Shown in pieces: positions 54,727 through 60,958 of a stretch of DNA of 64,000 nucleotides; position 1 is the stretch's first letter; every line of letters begins with the position of its first letter. The stretch lies in assembly GCA_031292575.1 (NCBI GenBank), contig JARLGX010000017.1, positions 62,001 through 126,000 of the forward strand, in the 5' to 3' direction. Under the pieces are notes generated by a model. That model searched no databases. It was not told the DNA's origin and worked only from the letters and a program-made list of their open reading frames with translations. The position numbers and the translations under genes were made by a program. Origin of the DNA: Paludibacter sp. (GTDB lineage: Bacteria; Bacteroidota; Bacteroidia; Bacteroidales; Paludibacteraceae).

Positions 54727-57700
54727 TTAATAACTAATTCTGCAACCAATGCTGTAAGTAGCCGATGTTGGATATACATTGTTGTCATATCCTGTATTGC
54801 TCAGGTCAGTAGTTGCACCGCCTATTTCAGGTGTAAAGCCACTATATTTGGTAAAGATAAGCGGACGGTCAGCTGTTACGAAAATACGCATAAATGGAGC
54901 ATTAGCAGTCTTAGCAAGCTTAAATGAATAGGCAAGTTGGATGTTTTGAATTCGCATATAAGAACCATCTTCTACGAAGAAAGAGCTTGCCATGTTGTTC
55001 CAGCCTTTTGTAGTACCTAATGCCGAAGGATATTCATTTGTTGAGCCTGCGCCAGTCCACAAATGTGTAATCATTTGGGCATCTCCGTTCATGTCGCTAT
55101 ACCAAAGGCGACGGGCACGATTCATATTCAAAATTTTATTTCCACCTTGTCCCTGGAACATTACATTAAGTTCCAGTTTTTTATAGTTTAATCCAACGTT
55201 AAACCCATAAGTTACTGTAGGTAAATAATTGCCTAAAATTACTCTATCTTTAGAGTCGAGCACTTTATCCCCATTTTGATCTTTGTATTTAAAATCGCCC
55301 GGAACCAAGCCATTGGCTACAGCTATTGGGTCAGCATTAATCTCAGCTTGTGTTTGATAAACGCCAGCTACCTGATATCCATAAAAAGAATTTACGGGTT
55401 GACCAACTTGCATTATAGTTGGGAATTCAGAAATACCTGTCATTTTATAAGCTAACCCTCCCAGATTATCTACTTTGTTTTTCAATGTTGAGATATTTCC
55501 ACCAATGGTGTAACCTATTTCACCAATTTTATCTGACCAATTAAGAGTAAGTTCTAATCCCTGGTTAGTAACTTTGCCATAATTACCTAACATATCAGGG
55601 TTACCCATTGGTTGCGGTGCCATAAAAACTAAGTTATTAGTTTGGCGGTTGTAATAGTCGATAGAACCGTTTAACCGCTGTTTCAACAATGAAAAGTCAA
55701 AACCTCCATCCCATTCATTAACAACTTCCCATTTCAAATAACTGAATAAATTTACGTTTGTGTAACCCGGAACATAAGCTCCTGCTGAAGATGAAGTACT
55801 TCCGAAAATTCCAGAAGCTGGATCTCCTGTTTTTATAAAGCTAAATCCGTTATTGGCAGGGACAGCATCATTTCCCAACATACCCCAACTTAAGCGGGCC
55901 TTTAAATAATCGAACAGGTGTTGATCCTTCATAAATCCTTCTTCACTCAGTACCCAACCGGCACCTACGGATGGGAAATAACCCCATTTTTGTTGATATT
56001 TTGAGCTCCCATCTGCTCTGAATGTAGCCGTTAACAGGTATTTTGAAGCAAAGTCATAAGTGGCTCTTCCAAAGAATGATAAACCATGATAATCGGTTCC
56101 ATTTTCTAAAACCTGACTCGCAACGGGATGTCCATTGCTAACGTACAAATATTCTTCTTGAAATCCTGCACCATTAAAGTTTAAGTTGGTTGCCGTTGCT
56201 TTAAGTTGCCTCCAGCTTTCATTTCTGGTTGATTGTCCAATCATAGCTGACCAATGGTGGTTACCAATACCATCTTTGTAGGTTAAAGTATTATCAACAA
56301 TATAGTTTTGATATTTTTCCTGATAGCTGGTTAATGAATTTAATTGATTAGGAGACAATTGAAATGCATCTACGTAATATGCAGGAGTATAATTCAAATC
56401 TTGATTAACAGTATATTTCTGACTATATTGAGTTTTAAACAATAATTTGTCTTTCCACAACTTAATTTCAGCAAAAACAGTAGGAGATATTTGAACTCCA
56501 TTTGTCTTGTCATAATAGTATTGTGCGGCCGCTACAGGATTTGCAAACGCTCCATTAGAAAACCCAATGCTGGTTGAAGATGCATAATCTGTTGGTGTAG
56601 CATTTGTATTAGTTGCATCAAACACTGGATACAATGGCGAAGCATAGTATGCATTTGCGAATGCTGTTTTATTTGGTGAAAATAATGTAGAATTCGAAAC
56701 CAAAATCTTATAACCTATTTTCAACCAATCGTAGGCTTGAAAATCGGTTTGTGCAAGTAAATTAAAACGCGAGTAATTATTTTGGGCTTTCATAATACCG
56801 TCCTGGTATAGATAACTCAGTGCAACATTATAAGTCGCTTTTTCACTACCACCAGAAATACCAATACTGTGGCTATGTGTCAATGCAGATTGGTTCAACA
56901 ACTCGTTGTACCAATTTGTGTTAGTTGTAGGATTAGTACCGCTACCACCAAATTTTTGAGATGAAAGAGTGACATGGGCTAAATCAGAAGTTGTACCTTT
57001 TGCTATTTCCATAGCTGCGTATTCACTTCCACTGGCCATTTTTAGCATATTAACCGGAGTTTGAAATCCTACATAACCATCATAGGTAATTTGAGTTTTG
57101 GAATTTAGTTTACCTTTTTTTGTTGTAATTAATACAACTCCGTTTGCGGCACGCACGCCATAAATGGCTGCAGCTGAGGCATCTTTCAAAATGGTCATTT
57201 CTGCAATATCATTTGTGTTCAAAAAATCGATATTATCGAAAAACATACCATCAACCACATATAACGGGTTTTCATTGTTAAGCGAACCTACACCACGAAT
57301 ATGAACGGTTGGACTTGAACCAGGCGAACCATTTGTGACTACCTGAACTCCAGCTACACTACCTTGTAAGGATCCCATAGCAGATCCGGTTGTGCGCCTT
57401 TGCAAATCTTCTGTCTTGACAACAGAGATTGGAGCTGTTAAATCTTTGACCTTACTTGTGCCATAACCAACAACTACCACTTCATCCAATGCTTGGTTTT
57501 CTTCTTCCAATTGAATTTTTAGCGGAGAATTGCTGTTAGCTTTAATTTCCTGTGAAACATATCCAACATAGGATACCACTAAAACTGAATTTTGAGGTAC
57601 CGTAATGGAAAATTCACCGTTGGAATTTGTTGTTGTTCCGTTCGTCGCTGCTCCTTTTTGAACAACGGTTGAACCAATTAATGCCTCCCCTGTTTTTTTA

Positions 57701-57795
57701 TCGACGATCACTCCTTGCACCTGAATATTTTGGGCAAAAAGTGAACCTGCACTCATAAGTGCAACCAATAGGAGTAAAATGCTTTTTTTTCTCAT
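54727..57795 (-). CDS. SusC/RagA-family TonB-dependent transporter (PUL 2)
   Basis: A 1022-residue outer-membrane transporter. The signal peptide ends near SLFAQ (residue 22). A CarboxypepD_reg-like domain spans about 26-100 (VQGVIVDKKTGEALIGSTVV). The conserved DEVVVVGYGTSKVKDLTAPIS leads into the plug (GSVAGVQVVTNGSPGSSPTVHIRGVGSL, PLYVVDGMF, ILKDASAAAIYGVRAANGVVLITTKKG), and the barrel ends GCRISY. It has no STN domain, so unlike the PUL 1 transporter it is not set up for sigma/anti-sigma signalling. It lies 35 bp downstream of the GH144 remnant. Confidence 0.95.
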   Translation of the reverse strand: MRKKSILLLLVALMSAGSLFAQNIQVQGVIVDKKTGEALIGSTVVQKGAATNGTTTNSNGEFSITVPQNSVLVVSYVGYVSQEIKANSNSPLKIQLEEENQALDEVVVVGYGTSKVKDLTAPISVVKTEDLQRRTTGSAMGSLQGSVAGVQVVTNGSPGSSPTVHIRGVGSLNNENPLYVVDGMFFDNIDFLNTNDIAEMTILKDASAAAIYGVRAANGVVLITTKKGKLNSKTQITYDGYVGFQTPVNMLKMASGSEYAAMEIAKGTTSDLAHVTLSSQKFGGSGTNPTTNTNWYNELLNQSALTHSHSIGISGGSEKATYNVALSYLYQDGIMKAQNNYSRFNLLAQTDFQAYDWLKIGYKILVSNSTLFSPNKTAFANAYYASPLYPVFDATNTNATPTDYASSTSIGFSNGAFANPVAAAQYYYDKTNGVQISPTVFAEIKLWKDKLLFKTQYSQKYTVNQDLNYTPAYYVDAFQLSPNQLNSLTSYQEKYQNYIVDNTLTYKDGIGNHHWSAMIGQSTRNESWRQLKATATNLNFNGAGFQEEYLYVSNGHPVASQVLENGTDYHGLSFFGRATYDFASKYLLTATFRADGSSKYQQKWGYFPSVGAGWVLSEEGFMKDQHLFDYLKARLSWGMLGNDAVPANNGFSFIKTGDPASGIFGSTSSSAGAYVPGYTNVNLFSYLKWEVVNEWDGGFDFSLLKQRLNGSIDYYNRQTNNLVFMAPQPMGNPDMLGNYGKVTNQGLELTLNWSDKIGEIGYTIGGNISTLKNKVDNLGGLAYKMTGISEFPTIMQVGQPVNSFYGYQVAGVYQTQAEINADPIAVANGLVPGDFKYKDQNGDKVLDSKDRVILGNYLPTVTYGFNVGLNYKKLELNVMFQGQGGNKILNMNRARRLWYSDMNGDAQMITHLWTGAGSTNEYPSALGTTKGWNNMASSFFVEDGSYMRIQNIQLAYSFKLAKTANAPFMRIFVTADRPLIFTKYSGFTPEIGGATTDLSNTGYDNNVYPTSATYSIGCRISY

Positions 57796-57829
57796 GGTTT
57801 TTTTAAATTTAAATGGTTAGTAAATTTAT

Positions 57830-57960
57830 TTAGTTGATTTTAAATCCTAATTTTTGTAATCTTGCTCGGGTGAATTTTGGGATTACTCACAAATATTGAA
57901 CGCATCGTAGAAGCCATATTTCTCAAAAAAATGTTTCAGTATAAACTCTTTGTACTCCAA
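57830..57960 (-). pseudogene. Remnant of a GH144 gene (C-terminal pieces, frameshifted)
   Basis: Translating the minus strand in changing frames gives FILKHFFEKYGFYDAFN, matching WGKYGFYDSFNQT of the intact GH144. After a stop, and after loss of the middle part, it gives FTRARLQKLGFKIN and a stop at 57830, matching the GH144 C-terminal tail (QKGLQRLNFEYIKK in the intact copy). At least one frameshift and one large internal deletion are visible. Confidence 0.8.
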
Positions 57961-57979
57961 TTAATAAGCAAACACATAG

Positions 57980-58368
57980 CCACAAGGCCGATTCCCCCAA
58001 TGAAATCAGGAGAATCGTTTGTGCCATTGAACAACTTCATAACCAAACAACAACGAAATGTTTAACTTTAATTTTTCGACAGCAATTTTTTGTAGTTTGC
58101 CGGTATAAGCTGTCGTATATGCATTAAATGTATTTTCGGAATTTCCTTTTCGGATTTTATATATGTAACCTTTTTCGAGTGCTGGATTGGTTACAGCCCA
58201 ATTGGTGGTATAAAGAAGTATTTGACCGATTTTTTCGTTCAAAGTCATCAACTTCATTTTTAAATCAACTTTTTGATTGATTCTATTTTCATTTGAAATC
58301 GGTGACGAATGTTTACATGCGGTAAGTATAGTTATAGCCGCCATAATCATTACAATAAATCTTTTCAT
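57980..58368 (-). pseudogene. Remnant of a GH3 beta-glucosidase gene (N-terminal part)
   Basis: From the ATG at 58368 the frame encodes a lipoprotein signal (MKRFIVMIMAAITILTACK) and GH3 N-terminal motifs: LMTLNEKIGQILL, NTFNAYTTAYTGKLQKIAV and LNISLLFGYEVVQ. It reaches a stop at 58006. In the next frame the alignment continues with TILLISLGESALW, matching the TIFPISLGES-type stretch of GH3 enzymes, and then homology ends. The intact GH3 in this locus reads MSKMTIDEKIGQL and IPLIFGMDVIHG at the same places. The start and signal sequence are intact, so a short peptide could still be made. Confidence 0.85.
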
Positions 58369-58405
58369 AACGTGTGATTCTTTATCCATAAAAAAGTTAA
58401 CGACG

Positions 58406-58437
58406 CAAAGTAACGCCACTATTTTATTTAAAACAAA
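58406..58437 (-). promoter_or_regulatory. Bacteroidota promoter upstream of PUL 2
   Basis: Minus strand: TTTG (complement of 58434-58437), exactly 20 bp, then TTACTTTG (complement of 58406-58413). It has the same boxes and spacing as the acyl-CoA ligase promoter at 4542-4573. The GH3 remnant begins about 30 bp after the predicted start site, so this promoter transcribes the remnants as a leader of about 600 bases before susC. Confidence 0.65.
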
Positions 58438-58485
58438 TTTTTTGACCCAATAAGAACACTACATTAAAAAATTGTCAAAAACAGA

Positions 58486-58503
58486 AACCCTATTTTAACC
58501 CTA
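58486..58503. promoter_or_regulatory. Tandem AACCCTA boxes upstream of the PUL 2 promoter
   Basis: AACCCTA occurs at 58486-58492 and 58497-58503, an 11-bp (one helical turn) direct repeat about 50 bp upstream of the -33 box. It is a plausible activator site. The LuxR-type regulator at 60959-63823 is a candidate binder. Confidence 0.4.
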
Positions 58504-58894
58504 CAAGTGATCAAAATGCTGTTGTAAATAAATGATTAATAATTGTATATGAAATTTATTTCTTTTGGATAAGTTTACTTAAATTCAATCGAATTAATGT
58601 GTAAATTTCATTTTAAAGGGATACTCCATGTTTGTAAATTCAGAAAACTGATGATTTCTTCACTCAAAACACGATAAAATAAATTAAAAGAAGAAAATAA
58701 TACGCAGATAAGAAGGATGTATTGCTTTGGTTTAAGTTTAGAGCATTGACAATCCGATAGTTTAATACCGGATTTTATCATTTTATGCTGATATATCAAA
58801 CTAATTTATGCTGGAAACTATTATTTAAACAAAACTTTTAAGCCCGTAAGGAGGATAGGATTATATCGTGGATTTCTGGTTTTTTCAATAGATT
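58504..58894. other. Intergenic region between the PUL 2 promoter and the MFS gene
   Basis: About 390 bp of AT-rich sequence. A 63-codon minus-strand ORF (58608-58799) has no recognisable homology and poor composition; I do not consider it a gene. A GTAAGGAGGATAGG stretch near 58847 has no start codon in range. No hairpin with a convincing T tract was seen. Confidence 0.5.
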
Positions 58895-60058
58895 TTATTT
58901 CAGGTTTGTTGCTGTTTTATATTTCCATAACGCAATAAAAAAAGCGAGGCTCACAAAAAATGTGAGAACAATAAAACTCAAGTGAAGCGACTTGAATTCT
59001 GCAATAAAACCCAACAGGACAGGACCAACAAGAAAACCGATATTTGTAGTGGCTGCAATAAACGAAACTCCAACAGCTGTTTTCACGCCATTTACATTTG
59101 AAGCAAGCCGATAAACCTCTGGAACAATGACAGAAAAACCCAATCCGACAATAAAAAAGCCAAGGATTGATATAATCGGATTAAGAACTAATATCAATAA
59201 AAAGCCTGTTATCCCGATTAAGCTTGAATAAGTAATCAATTGCCATGACCCCATCTTTTTACTTAATAAATCGCCCGTAAATCGCCCAATCATCATGGCA
59301 GAAGAAAATGCAGCATAACCAAACCCGATGTATCTTAGGTTCAGAAAAATAATTTTTTTCAGGTACAAGGCACTCCAATCGGCAATAGCACCTTCTGAAA
59401 CCATCATCACCAGACCAACCATCGCAATTACATATAAGGGTGTCAGTTTCGATTGTTTATGTTTTTCTTTAAATTCGTGTGATTCTCCTATACGGTGGTA
59501 ATAATGGTGCTTTAATTTAGTTTGAATAATCAGGATGATGGACACAAGAATTGAGATATGTAATATCGGGTTATTCAGCGTGAAAGCAATTAAGCTGCCG
59601 GTTGATGCACCAATCATTCCTCCCAAACTCCAAAAGCCATGGCTCCCCGACATAATGTACATTTTATCTTGTTTCTCGATAGTTGCGGTGAGTGAGTTTA
59701 TGGCTATGGACAGCGACGAACCAGCCATTCCAAATAGAAACAAAGCGATACATAATGTATCAAAACTATACGCCAGAAAAGGACCAAAGAAGAAAATACA
59801 ATAAGCTATTAAAGCAAAATAAGTATATTTTCCTACACCAATTTTATCAATGATGTGGCGACATATTCGAATCATAACAAAGGCACCCAGTGCAATGAAA
59901 AAAATTGCCTTCCCTATTCCACCTTCGTTAATACCAATCTTTTCTGCAATATGAGGAATGTAAGTTACCCATGTGCTGAAAAGAAGACTGTAGCACGAAT
60001 ACAGAAAAGCTGATGCGAAATACGTAGGATGCTGATAGAAGAATTTGACAGAATTCAT
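58895..60058 (-). CDS. MFS transporter (YbjJ-like/FucP-like 12-helix)
   Basis: A 387-residue inner-membrane protein with about twelve hydrophobic helices (FASAFLYSCYSLLFSTWVTYI, IAIFFIALGAFVMI-type second helix, ALFLFGMAGSSLSIAINSL, SGSHGFWSLGGMIGASTGSL and so on) and a central cytoplasmic loop near 195-215 (HRIGESHEFKEKHKQSK). The HGFWSLGG motif in helix 5 is typical of the YbjJ-like MFS group, some members of which carry sugars or related compounds. The substrate is unknown. It is on the same strand as PUL 2 and ends about 460 bp before the PUL 2 promoter. A TAATTTTG -7-like box lies 21 bp before its start. Confidence 0.85.
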   Translation of the reverse strand: MNSVKFFYQHPTYFASAFLYSCYSLLFSTWVTYIPHIAEKIGINEGGIGKAIFFIALGAFVMIRICRHIIDKIGVGKYTYFALIAYCIFFFGPFLAYSFDTLCIALFLFGMAGSSLSIAINSLTATIEKQDKMYIMSGSHGFWSLGGMIGASTGSLIAFTLNNPILHISILVSIILIIQTKLKHHYYHRIGESHEFKEKHKQSKLTPLYVIAMVGLVMMVSEGAIADWSALYLKKIIFLNLRYIGFGYAAFSSAMMIGRFTGDLLSKKMGSWQLITYSSLIGITGFLLILVLNPIISILGFFIVGLGFSVIVPEVYRLASNVNGVKTAVGVSFIAATTNIGFLVGPVLLGFIAEFKSLHLSFIVLTFFVSLAFFIALWKYKTATNLK

Positions 60059-60137
60059 TGGTTTATTAAAAATGTATGCAAAATTACTTCAATCATTTGA
60101 AATAAACAGGATTTATTTTTCTAAATTTATCCTTGTT

Positions 60138-60169
60138 TTTGAAGGAAAATATATAAATTTGTATGTTTA
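60138..60169 (+). promoter_or_regulatory. Promoter of the tRNA gene
   Basis: TTTG (60138-60141), exactly 20 bp, then TATGTTTA (60162-60169; 7 of 8 to TAnnTTTG). The tRNA begins 17 bp downstream, an expected distance. Confidence 0.6.
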
Positions 60170-60185
60170 TTTACCAAGATTTTCC

Positions 60186-60257
60186 GGTGCGTTCCTCTAA
60201 TGGTTAGGAGATCGGTTCCTCAATCCGAAGATAGCAGTTCGATTCTGCTACGCACTA
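60186..60257 (+). tRNA. tRNA-Glu (anticodon CTC), atypical anticodon loop
   Basis: The cloverleaf folds as follows. Acceptor GGTGCGT pairs with ACGCACT (60250-60256). The D stem is CTCT/GGAG with loop AATGGTTA. The anticodon arm is TCGGT / TCCGA with loop TCCTCAA. The variable loop has 4 bases (AGAT), as in tRNA-Glu. The T arm is AGCAG-TTCGATT-CTGCT and the discriminator is A. The anticodon at 60219-60221 is CTC, reading GAG. Two oddities are C instead of the near-universal U at position 33 and a T-T mismatch closing the anticodon stem. The body resembles Bacteroidota tRNA-Glu. It may be a functional second Glu isoacceptor or a decaying copy. CCA is not encoded. Confidence 0.75.
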
Positions 60258-60334
60258 CTTTTATTTTCTTTATTCTGCCCTGATGTTTCTATTTTACATT
60301 AAGCGAACTTGAAATAAGCGAACTTCCAATTTCT

Positions 60335-60868
60335 TCACTTAACCCTGCCTCCGCAAACAAATACTTTCCGGTAATAATCATTATCCAGATTGCTAACTAC
60401 AACGCCTTTTGATGTAGAGGCATGTAGAAATTTATGGTCTTTGAGATAAATGCCTACATGGTTTACAAACGATTTGGACTTGCCATTCGATTTAAAAAAA
60501 ACTAAATCACCTTCTTTAAGTTTTTCTTCATTTATTATCTCACAGTTTTTCTTCAACATGCTTGCCGAATTCCGCTCAAGAGTTTTGCCATACACAGTTT
60601 TATAAATAGTATATACCAAAAAAGAACAATCTGTTCCATTGTGCGAAGTACCACCATCCACGTGTGGAACGTGTAACCACGCAGCTGCTTCTTTGTAAAG
60701 TGCAGAATTGTCTTTTCTGTCTTTATTCAGTCCTAAAGATTCATATACTTCTTCGTTATGCTGCTTCTCAATATTTCGCGAAGTACTGCACCCTACAGCC
60801 ATCAAAGTAATCATAGCCCAAAGAAGCACATAACGAAACTGAATCAACTTTTTCCTGATCATTTTCAT
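60335..60868 (-). CDS. NlpC/P60 family lipoprotein (putative peptidoglycan endopeptidase)
   Basis: A 177-residue lipoprotein (lipobox AVGCS near residue 27). Its NlpC/P60 cysteine peptidase domain at about 62-175 should cut peptide cross-links in peptidoglycan. The catalytic Cys is in HNGTDCSFLVYTIY near residue 80, the His is in NHVGIYLKDH near 139, and a third polar residue is in FLHASTSKGV near 151. LKEGDLVFFKSNGKS is also typical. The gene lies between a tRNA and a regulator gene on the opposite and the same strand respectively, without obvious functional partners. A 15-bp direct repeat (TAAGCGAACTT twice) lies just after its stop codon. Confidence 0.9.
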   Translation of the reverse strand: MKMIRKKLIQFRYVLLWAMITLMAVGCSTSRNIEKQHNEEVYESLGLNKDRKDNSALYKEAAAWLHVPHVDGGTSHNGTDCSFLVYTIYKTVYGKTLERNSASMLKKNCEIINEEKLKEGDLVFFKSNGKSKSFVNHVGIYLKDHKFLHASTSKGVVVSNLDNDYYRKVFVCGGRVK

Positions 60869-60958
60869 TCTATCAGATGTAGTAATTGTTTTTTTATACA
60901 GATTAGACTTTTTTATTTCTTATTCCAAGTTGAAAACATGATGCCTCGCGCAAACAGC

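Noticed and set aside
58006-58419. A 137-residue intact small lipoprotein gene
   Set aside because: The residues align to the N-terminus of GH3 enzymes and the homology continues in another frame after the stop, so it is better read as a decayed GH3 gene; the ATG at 58368 is also a better start.
58608-58799. 63-codon minus-strand ORF in the PUL 2 upstream gap
   Set aside because: No recognisable family, lysine/isoleucine composition of translated AT-rich intergenic DNA, and no promoter linked to it.
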